Below, one piece after another: positions 8,430-16,510 of a stretch of DNA of 16,960 bases. Positions within the stretch are counted from its first letter, which is position 1. Each line of letters opens with the position of its first letter. The notes under the pieces are model-generated. The model was not told where the DNA came from. It saw only the letters and a list, made by a program, of their open reading frames with translations, and did no database searches. The stretch is from CAWUJK01 sp964586815 (lineage in GTDB: Bacteria; Patescibacteriota; Gracilibacteria; BD1-5; UBA6164), in the NCBI GenBank assembly GCA_964586815.1, contig CAZPIB010000017.1, positions 1 to 16,960 on the forward strand, given 5' to 3'. Position numbers and translations under genes: made by a program.

Positions 8430-9173
8430 TTACTTTCTAAAACTTTCTAAAATTTCTTTTGCAATATCTTTTCATCAAAGACCAAAAGCAAGACCTCAAG
8501 CAATTGTAATCATTGATATAAATCATATTAAAATTGTATTTATTATCTGAGTATCAATTCAAATTTTATTTAAAACAACCATTAAAGTAAAAAATAATAT
8601 TATTATTTTTCAACCAGAAGCTATTATTTTAGCTGTTTTTTGTTTTGTTATTTTTAAAGAATGATAAATTATATTATAAATAAAATTAGCAAATCTTATT
8701 CAAAAATACAATATAAATATTCAAATAAATAAATCTGGAAGATACTCTATTAATTGTTTTAAAAATTGCTCTACTTCTGTAATTCACATTTTATATATAC
8801 TCCATCTAAAAAATATTAGAAATATATAATATGCCATAGCTTTTGCTATTATATCATCTATATGAATTTTTTTTCAAAAAACTTCTGAAAAATTTTTCTT
8901 TTTTTTACTTATATTATTTTCTTTTTTTTCTGATACTTCTCTTTTTTCATGATGTTTTTCAATGTCACTATTTAATTTATCAATAAGACTTAAAATCTTA
9001 AATTTTTTAAATAAATAATTTATAAATTTATAAACTAAAAAAGCAGATAAAAATCAGAATATTAAAATTATTAAAGCCCAAAAAATATCTGGTCATTTTT
9101 CTAAAATAACACTCTCAATATTTCAATATATATTATCCCAAGTTTTATATAAAATGTACTCAATATTAAACAT
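8430..9173 (-). CDS. conserved TM-helix membrane protein related to mechanosensitive channels
   Basis: This 247-residue protein has a membrane helix at about 30-52, a basic and acidic soluble stretch (68-97, many Lys/Glu), then helices near 110-124, 145-165, 187-205 and 211-230. It ends with GGLAFGLGGKDIAKEILESF (226-245). That ending, and the IEYLPDLFIGIFILYFG segment, match the 'conserved TM helix' repeat found in CmpX-like and MscS-superfamily proteins. The MscS beta domain is absent, since the protein stops right after the pore-like helix. Its ATG overlaps the end of ruvX by 8 nt and the PiT gene follows after 10 nt, so it is translated within the operon. A role in envelope stress or ion flow is inferred from the family only. 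Confidence 0.75.
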
Positions 9174-9594
9174 ATTTAATTTTATTACTTATATAAGTTT
9201 CTAAAATAAGGCTTGCTGAAATATCATCTTTATTTCCATAATTACTTTTTTTTCAAAATTGTTTTAAAGTATTTTCAGCCTCAAAACTAGTAAATCTTTC
9301 ATCAATTCAAATTATTTTGTATTTTTTTATACTCTTGGATGTTTTTCAAAATTTATTTTCAAGCTCTCTTATGAATTCTTTAGTTTTATTTAATTGCCTT
9401 AAATCTTTACCAAATAAGTCATAAGGTAACCCTACAACTATTATATTAATATCAGGATATTCTAAAAAATATTTATCTAATATTTTTACTATATTAACTC
9501 TTAGGCAAATTTCTTTTGGAGTAGAAATCATTTCTACCTCCAAAGCCAATCAACATCTTTTATCTCAATAATCAATTGCTATTGCTCTATTCAT
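9166..9594 (-). CDS. ruvX: putative pre-16S rRNA nuclease / Holliday junction resolvase (RuvX/YqgF)
   Basis: YqgF/RuvX is an RNase H-fold nuclease linked to 16S rRNA 5' processing, and also described as a Holliday junction resolvase. The 142 residues show the whole fold: IAIDYGDKRCGLAL (5-18) with acidic Asp8, IIVVGLPYDLFG (51-62), IDERFTSFEAE (97-107) with Glu99, and KDDISASLILETY (122-134) with Asp123/124. These are the three catalytic acidic positions of the family. The glycines at 10, 15 and 96 are TGA. The ATG overlaps the rplI stop by one base (TAATG), and the stop overlaps the next gene's start, so translation is probably coupled. Length is normal for the family. Confidence 0.92.
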
Positions 9595-10043
9595 TATTCT
9601 GCAGTTATTATTACAAATATTTTCGCCATTGCATCTTTACCTAATTTGATAAAAATTTGATGTTCTCAAAGTTTTTTTAAATGTCAATTGCTCATTTCAA
9701 TATTTTTCTTTGTAATATCTAGTTTAAATAATCTTTTTACTTCTATTATAATATCTTTTTCTCATATTCATCCAAATACCTTATTTCATCAAGTAGTTTT
9801 AAGTTTAAAATTTAATTTTTTATTATTTAATTTTTCAGCTATTTTATATCTATTTTCTATTAATTCTCTTTTGTGATTATTCTCTTTTGTGATTTGATTT
9901 TTTAGTTTTTGTTCTTGTCCTATAGTAAGTTCTACAGCTAATTTTTTAGGAAATAACATATTTTGAGCATAACCAGGCTTAACTTCTTTTACTTCCCCTT
10001 TTTTTGCAACATGTAAAACATTTTCCAAAAATAATACTTTCAT
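9594..10043 (-). CDS. rplI: 50S ribosomal protein bL9
   Basis: bL9 binds 23S rRNA near the L1 stalk and helps keep the reading frame. The 149-residue product has the typical N-terminal domain MKVLFLENVLHVAKKGEVKE, then VKPGYAQNMLFPKKLAVEL, a long charged connecting helix (about 41-76, KNQITKENNHKRELIENRYK), and a C-terminal rRNA-binding domain (about 80-149). That last domain becomes readable only when TGA codons from position 9788 leftwards are read as glycine. Length agrees with the usual 148-150. It is the first gene of the operon rplI-ruvX-TM protein-pit. A promoter candidate lies upstream, between it and the nusA terminator. No Shine-Dalgarno sequence precedes the ATG. Confidence 0.95.
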
Positions 10044-10073
10044 AAATTTATACTTAATAATTAAATTATATTT

Positions 10074-10101
10074 ATAATATCATACTTAAGCTAATTCTCA
10101 A
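10074..10101 (-). promoter_or_regulatory. candidate promoter of the rplI operon
   Basis: On the - strand, TTGAGA (complement of 10096-10101) and TATTAT (complement of 10074-10079) are 16 nt apart. The ATG lies 30 nt further on. It abuts the nusA terminator, so the operon appears to be transcribed independently of nusA. Confidence 0.45.
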
Positions 10102-10132
10102 AATAAAAAAAGAAAATGATTAATCATTTTCT
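10101..10132 (-). terminator. nusA terminator
   Basis: A 22-bp perfect palindrome (10111-10132, agaaaatgat and its complement) is followed on the - strand by a T-rich run (complement of 10100-10110). The nusA stop codon (10120-10122) sits in the loop side of the stem, so the hairpin partly overlaps coding sequence. Confidence 0.8.
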
Positions 10133-11199
10133 TTTTCTTCTTCTTTACTATTTTGATCTTCTTCTATAGAAATTTTATATCATGTTAATTCAGAAGCAAG
10201 ATTTACATTTAATCATCATTTACCAACAGCTCTAGCTCTTTCTCATTTAGCAATATATGCTATTACGTGATCTTGATTATCTCCTGGTATAACTTTTAAA
10301 ACTTTTGCTGGAGATAAAGCTTTTTTTATAACTTCTTCTGCATTATCAATATTTGGAACAATATCTATTTTTTCTCAAAATAACTCATCCATAACTTGTT
10401 TTACTCTAATTCATTTTTGACCAATAAGTGTTCAAACTGGATCGATTTCTGGAAAAGTTGAAGAAACAAGCATTTTTGTTTTTACTCAGGCCTGTCTTAC
10501 TATTTTATCAATAGAAACAATTCCTTCTTCAATTTCAGGAACAAATTCTTTAAAAATTTCAGCTACTAATTCTGGTCTTTTTCTTGAAAGAGTAACTCTT
10601 GGAGCCTTATTTTCTTCTTTTTGTAAATCAGCTATAAGTACATACATTCTTCATCAAGCAACATAATTATCTCTAGATACTTGTTCAGCTCTAGGAAGAG
10701 GAATTTTGTTATCTTTATATTCAAATAAAACTTTTCCTCCTTCAGCTATATCTATTTTCATAGCTATTAATTCACCTAAACTACTTTTGAATAAATCATA
10801 AATTTTTTCTTTTTCAGTTTCCCCAATTTTTTGAATAATTACTTGTCTAGCAGCTTGAGAAGCTATTCTACCAAAACTTTCAGCATTTTCTTCATTCATT
10901 ACTTCATCAGTAACATCAATTTCAATAATATCTCACTGCTCAAAACCATCAACTTCTTTTATGTCAATTTCAAGTGCTGGATTTTCAACTTCTTTTACAA
11001 CAGTTTTTTCAATTGATATTTCAATTTTTTCTTCCTCAAAATTAAGCTTTACATTTACTTCTTCATCTTTATTTCCATAATCTTTTTTATAAGCTGTTTT
11101 TAAAGCAGCTTCAATAATTTCAGTAAATCTTTCTTTTGGAATTTTTTTTTCTTTAGCAATAATAGTTATTGCTGTTTCTATTTTTTTTATATCTAGCAT
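10120..11199 (-). CDS. nusA: transcription termination/antitermination factor NusA
   Basis: NusA binds RNA polymerase at the RNA exit channel and modulates pausing, termination and antitermination. The 359 residues show the family order: an N-terminal polymerase-binding domain (1 to about 125, with TEIIEAALKTAYKK and ARQVIIQKIGETEKE), an S1 domain (about 130-205), KH1 with IDPVGTLIGQKGIRVKQVMD (252-271, loop GQKG 260-263) and GEKIDIV, and KH2 with RARAVGKGGLNVNLAS (321-336, loop GKGG 326-329). The acidic tail is short, as in NusA proteins without the C-terminal repeats of E. coli. Several loop glycines are TGA. I chose the ATG at 11199 (MLDIKKIETA). A longer in-frame start would run through the strong hairpin upstream. 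A structured leader precedes the gene. Confidence 0.95.
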
Positions 11200-11220
11200 A
11201 ATTTTAATTTTTAAATTAAT

Positions 11221-11268
11221 AAATACTCTAAAAATAAAATGAGAATCTGGCAAGCCAAACTCTCATTT
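11221..11268 (-). terminator. hairpin with T-run upstream of nusA (terminator or attenuator)
   Basis: A 15-bp stem pairs 11237-11251 with 11254-11268 around the short centre ggcaagcc. As - strand RNA, all positions pair, two of them as G-U wobbles. As + strand RNA the same two positions are A-C mismatches, which suggests the - strand is the functional one. The stem is followed on that strand by TTTTATTTTTA, only about 30 nt before the nusA ATG. It may end the rlmL transcript or a small RNA, or act as an attenuator in the nusA leader. Confidence 0.65.
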
Positions 11269-11402
11269 CTTTATTATCAGAAATTACAAAAATAAGTTTA
11301 ATGAGTTTTGTGTTTTTTGCAAATTTTTTTGGCTCTTATTGGATAGCAAGTAAAATAGATGCCGTTTTTTACTTAGAAGCAAGTACCAAAATTTATTTGA
11401 TA
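11269..11402. other. unexplained structured intergenic segment upstream of nusA
   Basis: This 134 bp region between the rlmL stop and the pre-nusA hairpin is less AT-biased than other spacers and holds several short pairings. TTGG (11339-11342) pairs with CCAA (11386-11389), enclosing aagtaaaa (11348-11355) with ttttactt (11367-11374). The octamer agcaagta occurs at 11345-11352 and 11378-11385. It resembles no RNA family I know (no tRNA, SRP, tmRNA, RNase P or riboswitch core seen). On the + strand an ATG at 11301 opens a 36-codon frame ending at TAA 11409-11411. Both a small RNA or leader and a tiny ORF remain possible. Confidence 0.35.
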
Positions 11403-12527
11403 TTATTTTAAATCTAATTTTTTTCTATAAAAATAACATTTTTCTCAACCATTATAAAGTTTTCTTTTTTTGTAATTATTTAAATTTACTATTTTATCAA
11501 ATCATTCAAAATAATTTGTTATTATACCTCAATTTAATTCAGGATTTTTATTAAATAATTTATCAATATTTTTATATAAATCATTTAAAAAATCTATTTT
11601 TAGTCTTTCTCAATATGGAGGATTTGAAACTAATGTTCATTTTAAATTTTGGATTATATAGCTTTCAAAGTTTGCAGTAGAAAAAATTATAATATCATCT
11701 ACTCATATATTTTGTGCATTTTCTTTAGCAATTTCTAAAATTTTTTCATCAATATCTGAAGCAAATATCTTATATTTTCATTCAAATTTTTTGGTCTTAG
11801 CTAGATCTAGTTCTTCACTTACTAGTTTTTTATCAACTAAAACAAGATTTTCAAAAGCAAAATACCTATTTAATCCGGGAGCAATATTTTTAGCTATCAT
11901 AGCTGCTTCAATAGCAATTGTTCCTGATCAACAAAAAAGATCATAAAAATTATCTTTAAATCTCCAGTTTGATAATAGTACAAGTGCAGCTGCTAGGTTT
12001 TCTTTTATGGGAGCTTTTCAAGTTTCAGTTCTATATCATCTTTTATGGAGTGCTTCTCAAGTTGTATTTAAAAGAATTTGAACTTTATTATTTTTTAATA
12101 AAACCATGATTTCAAATTTTTCTAAATCTTTATCCTCAAAAACCTTTTCTCAAGATTTATTGTTTAATTTGTCAATAATTGATTTTTTTACTATTTTTCA
12201 TATAGCAGGAGTTGAGTCAAGTTTTGAATTAATTGATTTAACTTTTACAATAATAGGATAGGAATGATGAAAGTATTTTTTAAAATTAATAGTTGAGACT
12301 AGATCATATAATTTATCAAAATTATCAATATTATTTTCTTCTGATAAAACCTGATAAACTTTATTCCCTACTCTAGACCAAATATTTACTCTAACCATAG
12401 TTCTACTATCTCATTTAAACTCAATACTCCTATCAAATACTTCAATTATTTGTCATCCTTGTTTTTCTATTTCTTTTTTTGCTATTTTTTCAACTCAAGC
12501 TATTGTAGATAATATATATTTTGTCAT
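11403..12527 (-). CDS. rlmL: THUMP-domain class I methyltransferase, RlmL/YpsC type (23S rRNA guanine-N2)
   Basis: This family methylates 23S rRNA guanine (m2G2445 in E. coli) using S-adenosylmethionine. The 374 residues match the shorter YpsC-like form without the second (RlmK) domain. An N-terminal THUMP-containing part (about 1-155) is followed by the signature GEALHKRGYRTETGKAPIKE (157-176), NLAAALVLLSNW (177-188), the SAM-binding loop YDLFCGSGTIAIEAAMIA (195-212), NIAPGLNRYFAFE (214-226), ASDID (256-260) and the catalytic SNPPYGERL (301-309). The glycines of FCGSG and PPYG are partly TGA. The older database name for such proteins is 'N6-adenine-specific DNA methylase', which is misleading. 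It follows the PfkB-type kinase gene by 28 nt and probably shares its transcript. Confidence 0.9.
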
Positions 12528-12555
12528 TATATTTTATTATAATTAAAGATTACTC

Positions 12556-13494
12556 TTAGTTTTTTAAAGATTCTCAAAATGTTTCTCTATATAGATTTGA
12601 AAATTGTTTCCAATCTATAAAATGATTTTGAGCTCAATATTCTCAGGTTGAAAGAGATGCAAGTACAGCTCAAATTCTTGCTGATTGTTCCCAATCATAA
12701 TCATCATTAAGTCATTTAAGAAGTCCTGCTCTATATGCATCTCAAGCTCAAGTAGCATCCAAAAATCTTGGATTTTCAATTCAGTGAATTTCTATAATAT
12801 TATAGTTTCTATCAAAAATCTTTGATCATTTTATTCAATATGTCAAAATCATATATTCAAACATTTCTATCATTTCTCAATCATTTTTTTCTGAAACTTT
12901 TTTAATTATTTCATATTCATATTCATTTAAAATGATATAATCTGACAAATTAAAACAATATTCTAGATCCTGCTTAGTCATTTGAGTTATTTGTTGTCAT
13001 GGATCAAAAAGAGTCTTTATTCATTTTTTTTTAAAAAGATTTAAATGATTTTTCATAGTAGTAATATCATTTGCAGACACAATAGAATATTTGATATTTT
13101 CATCTTTAATATATTTTATGTGGCAAGAGTCATTCATTGCTCAAGGATAAAAAGCTGTAATTTGATTATCAAATTTATCATTAGTTATATAACTTCTTGC
13201 TGTTAGATTATCTTTTGAAATATTTATATAGTCAAGAACTGTATTTTCTTTCATAAAATCAGAAAAAATATAATCTTTTCAAACAGAAGTTAATAAAATT
13301 GACTCACATCAAAGTAATGCTAAATTATAAGATATATTTGATCCAGTTCATCAATTTTCTTTTTTCAATTTAGAAACTATATAGGAAATATGTACATTTC
13401 CCATTTTTTTTTCACTTAAATGCTCTTTAATATCAGTCCCACTATGCATTATATTATCAAAAGCAGTTGATCCTGAAACAATTACTTTACTCAT
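12556..13494 (-). CDS. PfkB/ribokinase-family sugar or nucleoside kinase (adenosine-kinase-like)
   Basis: These ATP-dependent kinases phosphorylate sugars or nucleosides. The 312 residues show the substrate-site glycine pair and following helix in GGTGSNISYNLALLG (48-62), the central strand LFDPGQQI (162-169), ILNEYEYEII (188-197), and the PfkB signature 2, DATGAGDAYRAGLLKGL (246-262). That signature contains the anion hole GAGD (249-252) and catalytic Asp252. Both glycines of GAGD are TGA codons. The LFDPGQQ and GGTGSNISYNLALLG forms are nearest to adenosine-kinase-like PfkB members, but the substrate is not proven. A nucleoside role would suit the MTA/SAH nucleosidase encoded nearby. It is the first gene of a likely kinase-rlmL(-nusA) transcript with a good promoter. 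Confidence 0.88.
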
Positions 13495-13527
13495 AAATTA
13501 TTTATTTATTTTAAAATATATACTTTT

Positions 13528-13556
13528 ATTATATTCTATTTTTAAATAAAAAACAA
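13528..13556 (-). promoter_or_regulatory. promoter of the PfkB-family kinase gene
   Basis: On the - strand, TTGTTT (complement of 13551-13556) and a perfect TATAAT (complement of 13528-13533) are separated by 17 nt. The ATG lies 33 nt downstream, so this gene would have a leader of about 26 nt, longer than its neighbours, but no Shine-Dalgarno sequence is visible in it. Confidence 0.65.
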
Positions 13557-13576
13557 GTTAAACTTTATATTTTGTC

Positions 13577-13604
13577 TTGATTAATTCTAAAAATATTTTA
13601 ATAT
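13577..13604 (+). promoter_or_regulatory. promoter of the oxidoreductase gene
   Basis: TTGATT (13577-13582) and TAATAT (13599-13604) are 16 nt apart. The ATG begins 12 nt after the -10 box, so the expected leader is about 5-6 nt. It is divergent from the PfkB-family promoter in the same spacer. Confidence 0.5.
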
Positions 13605-13616
13605 ATTTTTATATTT

Positions 13617-14309
13617 ATGAATAAAATAAATTTTATGTTAAATAAATTTGAAATAATCAGTAAAAAAAATCTAAATTCTGATATTTATAAAATAACTTAT
13701 AAATTAGAAAAAAAAATAAATATAAAACCTGGACAATTTATAATATTTTTAATTGATAAAATAGGTTGAAGAGCATATTCTATACTAGATATAATAGACT
13801 GAAATGTAGTTTTAATCATAAAAAAATGGGAAAAAAAAAATGGATGAAGATGAGGTAGTAAATATCTTTGTGAATGTAAAATATGAGATAAGATAAAATG
13901 AGTTGGGCCAACTGGTAATTTTATCCTACAAAATAATAATTTAAATAAATTATTCTTATGAACAGGAACTTGATTTGTACCCCTTTATAATCAAATACTT
14001 TGAAATATAAAAAATAAAATAAGTAATAATATAAAACTAATTTTTTGAGTAAGAACTAAAAAAGACTTATTTTATATTAAAGAATTAAAAGAGCTAAAAA
14101 AACAAAATACTAATTTTGATTTTGAGATATATTTAAGTTCTGAAAAAACTAAAGATTTTAACTATTGATATATTACACAATTTTTAACTAAAAAAAATTT
14201 AGAAGAATTTCAAGAGTTTTATATATGTTGAGTTCCAGAAATGATAAATTCATCAACTGAAATACTTAAGAAATTATCAAAAAAAAACATATATTTTGAA
14301 AAATATTAA
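13617..14309 (+). CDS. ferredoxin-reductase-like FAD/NAD(P)-binding oxidoreductase
   Basis: The 230-residue protein has the two-domain layout of the ferredoxin-NADP+ reductase superfamily. The FAD domain carries IKPGQFIIF (36-44), the flavin motif GRAYSI (51-56, R-x-Y-S), and GGRGGSKYL (76-84) with GDKIKGVGPTGNF (90-102). The NAD(P) domain carries the phosphate loop FLGTGTGFVPLYNQI (113-127), GVRTKKDLFY (144-153) and the C-terminal YICGVPEMI (202-210), equivalent to the C-G-P-x-x-M motif. No iron-sulphur domain or cysteine cluster is present, so electrons must pass to a separate partner. Most glycines of these motifs are TGA. It stands alone, convergent with the nucleosidase gene (11 nt between stops), with no obvious terminator in the gap. 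Confidence 0.85.
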
Positions 14310-14320
14310 GTACTAATATA

Positions 14321-15025
14321 TTATATAATTAATTCTAAAATAATTATAGAGTTTTTCATAGAAAATACTAGATTATCCATGTGTGCTTCTTTAGATTGAC
14401 TATCAGATCAATCTGAAACAGCTTTTATAACTACACATTTTTCAAGTGATCTATAAGCTCTAGCAACTGATAATACTGCAAAAGCCTCCATTTCAACAAT
14501 ATCTCAAGATAAATCTTTTAGAAGATTTTCTTTTATTTTTTCATTATCTACAAATTGATCTCAAGTAAGGCAAACTCAATTCATTATTAATCAAAATTTT
14601 GTTAAATCAATATTATCTCAAATAGCATAGTCAAGGAAAATTGGTTTTTTAGCATAATCAAGATTTTTTCACTCAAAAGGTAAATACATATCATGTTGAA
14701 TAAATGTATTTGGCAAAAAAACATCTCATATTTTAATATCACCTGAATTATCTAAATTTCAAGCAATTCAAATATTTATTAATTTATTAATTTCATAATT
14801 TTCAAATAAATAAGTAGTAGCTAAGCTAGCAGATATTTTTCATACTCAAGATAAAACTAAGACTATTTTATCAACAGTATTCTCATCATAATTTTTTCTT
14901 TCTCCTTCAAAAATACTTATATTATTAGGTATAGTACCTGATTTATTTTCTTTTAAATTATACTTTTTTATTATTAAGTCAGCTTCTTCTTTCATTGCTG
15001 TAATTATTGCTTTTATTAGTTGCAT
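14321..15025 (-). CDS. mtnN: 5'-methylthioadenosine/S-adenosylhomocysteine nucleosidase
   Basis: This enzyme cleaves MTA and SAH to adenine and the thioribose or ribosyl-homocysteine, removing inhibitory by-products of SAM-dependent reactions. The 234 residues match family length. Visible motifs are AIITAMKEEADLI (6-18) with Glu14 in the position of the E. coli Glu12, LVLSGVGKISASLATT (56-71), NIGIAGNLD (84-92), TGDQFVDN (154-161), DIVEMEAFAVLSVA (175-188) with the Met-Glu pair 179-180, and VIKAVSDGSD (199-208) with the catalytic Asp at 205. Many glycines are TGA. SAM-dependent methylation by RlmL nearby would produce its SAH substrate, but the genes are not in one operon. The start is the first ATG, and no Shine-Dalgarno sequence precedes it. 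Confidence 0.92.
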
Positions 15026-15141
15026 ATTTTTTATATTAATTATTAACTAAAAAATTATATTAATTTTTATAAAATTATAAAGTTGAAATTTAATAAAAAA
15101 ATATTAAAATATTTTTAAATAAAATATTTTAAAATAATTAT

Positions 15142-16185
15142 ATGGATCTACATTTAATACAAATACTATCTTTTTGAATTCTATCATTTTTGGTTTGATT
15201 TATTTTGGCTCCCTATTATATAAATATTCTCAAAAAAGCTAAACTGTGAAAACAAATAAGACAAGAGGCTACAATATGAAAGGCAACTGAATTTTTTAAA
15301 CTTCATAAAAATAAAGTTGGTACACCAACTATGTGATGAGCCCTAATTTTATGAGTAGTTTTTTTAATGGTTTTAATTAGTATAATTTTTCAAGCATTTT
15401 GATATATAGAAAATTCACTTTTAGATAGATGAGAAACTTATTTAATATTATTTACACTTTTTACAGTTTGAATTTTGTGAGCTATAGATGATATTATGAA
15501 TATAAAATGAATATGAAAAACAAAATGATTATCTGCTAAATTTAAAATATTTTGGTTAATTATATTTGCAATACTATGATCACTATGGTTTTACTTTAAA
15601 TTAGATTGGGCAAATAAAGATTTAATAATCCCCTTTTTAGAAAATTGAATAAATATTTGAATTTGGTTTATACCATTATTTATACTTGTTATTATTGCAA
15701 GTGCTAATTCAGTAAATATAACAGATTGACTTGACTGACTTGCTTGAGGCTTACTTCTTTTTGCCTTTGCTGTATATACTTATATAACTTATGATCAAGG
15801 ATTATTTTTACTTTCAGCACTTTGTGCTACAATTGTCTGAGTATTAATAGCATTTTTATGGTTTAATGTAAAACCAGCTCAATTCTATATGTGAGATATG
15901 TGAAGTCTTAGTCTCTGAGCAGTTTTATGAATAATAGCAATGCTTACAAATACACTTTTTATATTACTTATGCTTTGATCAATATTTATTCTAAATACTA
16001 TTTCCGTAGTAATTCAACTAGCTTCAAAAAAATTTAGAAATGGTAAAAAAGTATTCAAAATTGCCCCCTTCCATCATCACCTTGAGGCAATTGGATGGTC
16101 TGAGGAAACAGTAGTTTTTAGGCTTTGGCTTATAGGAATAATTTTTTCAGTATTTGGTGTAATGTTTTATATTTTACAAAAATAA
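15142..16185 (+). CDS. mraY: phospho-N-acetylmuramoyl-pentapeptide transferase MraY
   Basis: MraY makes lipid I by joining phospho-MurNAc-pentapeptide to undecaprenyl phosphate at the inner membrane face. The 347-residue, roughly ten-helix protein has GTPTMGG (60-66, with two consecutive TGA codons for the final glycines), the DD pair in GAIDDIMNIK (Asp116-Asp117), NSVNITDGLDGLAGG (about 189-203, Asp195 and Asp198), FYMGDMGSLSLGA and the FHHHLEAIGW loop (His311-313). All known active-site motifs are present, so the enzyme should be functional. This gene gives some of the strongest evidence that TGA is glycine. It implies a peptidoglycan wall. No other mur genes flank it. The RNHCP gene follows after 2 nt, so the two are probably cotranscribed. 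Confidence 0.97.
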
Positions 16186-16187
16186 AT

Positions 16188-16499
16188 ATGAGCTTCAAAA
16201 TGATAAATGAGAAATTTAAGTGTGAAAATTGCTGAAAAAATATAGAAAAACACCCAGAGGGCTCTGCTCGAAACCACTGTTCTTTTTGTTTATATTCAAA
16301 GCATCTTGATAAAGTTTTTCCTTGAGATAGACTTTCAGAATGCTTATGATTAATGGCACCAATTTGAATTGATTACAAAAAAAATAAATGAAATATGATT
16401 AAGTACAAATGCATTAAATGCTCAAAAGAAATTTTAAATAAAGTAGCTTTTGATGATAATTTTTTAGATTTTATAAAAAAAATAAACAAAACTTTTTAG
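16188..16499 (+). CDS. RNHCP domain zinc-finger-like protein
   Basis: The 103 residues match the RNHCP domain, a small cysteine-rich domain of unknown function. Visible are CENCG (12-16), the defining ARNHCSFCLYSKHLD (27-41), PGDRLSECLGLMAPIGI (45-61), and a second Cys pair CIKC (75-78). Cys12, Cys15, Cys31, Cys34, Cys75 and Cys78 are likely metal ligands. The Pro of the usual RNHCP string is Ser here. Arg28 of the motif is encoded by CGA (16269-16271), the only CGN codon I found in any gene of this window. The start lies 2 nt after the mraY stop, so translation is probably coupled. The stop is the only TAG in the window and lies inside the terminator hairpin. Confidence 0.85.
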
Positions 16500-16510
16500 T
16501 TTTGTTTATT
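16481..16510. terminator. bidirectional terminator containing both stop codons
   Basis: A 13-bp perfect stem, aataaacaaaact (16481-16493) with its complement (16498-16510), encloses a tttt loop. The TAG of the RNHCP gene (16497-16499) and the TAA of the opposing gene (complement of 16496-16498) both lie at the loop, so the hairpin also codes for the ends of two proteins. Confidence 0.8.

Noticed and set aside
9688..9876. + strand frame of 62 codons
   Set aside because: It is antisense to the C-terminal half of rplI.
11200..11253. N-terminal extension of NusA from an upstream ATG
   Set aside because: The extra 18 residues lie across the T-run and hairpin, match nothing in NusA, and the family begins at MLDIKKIETA-like sequence.
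11269..11402. A tRNA, tmRNA, SRP RNA or known riboswitch
   Set aside because: I could not find a cloverleaf, the CCA/TTC arms, the SRP GGAAG core, or any riboswitch core I recognise.
15331..15336. Mycoplasma-type code with TGA as tryptophan
   Set aside because: This would put Trp-Trp in place of the invariant Gly-Gly of MraY GTPTMGG and in the NusA KH loops. TGG is already used for tryptophan.
909..16185. Many frameshifted or degraded pseudogenes full of TGA stops
   Set aside because: The interruptions are all TGA, never TAA or TAG, and they sit on conserved glycines, so a changed code explains them and the genes are intact.
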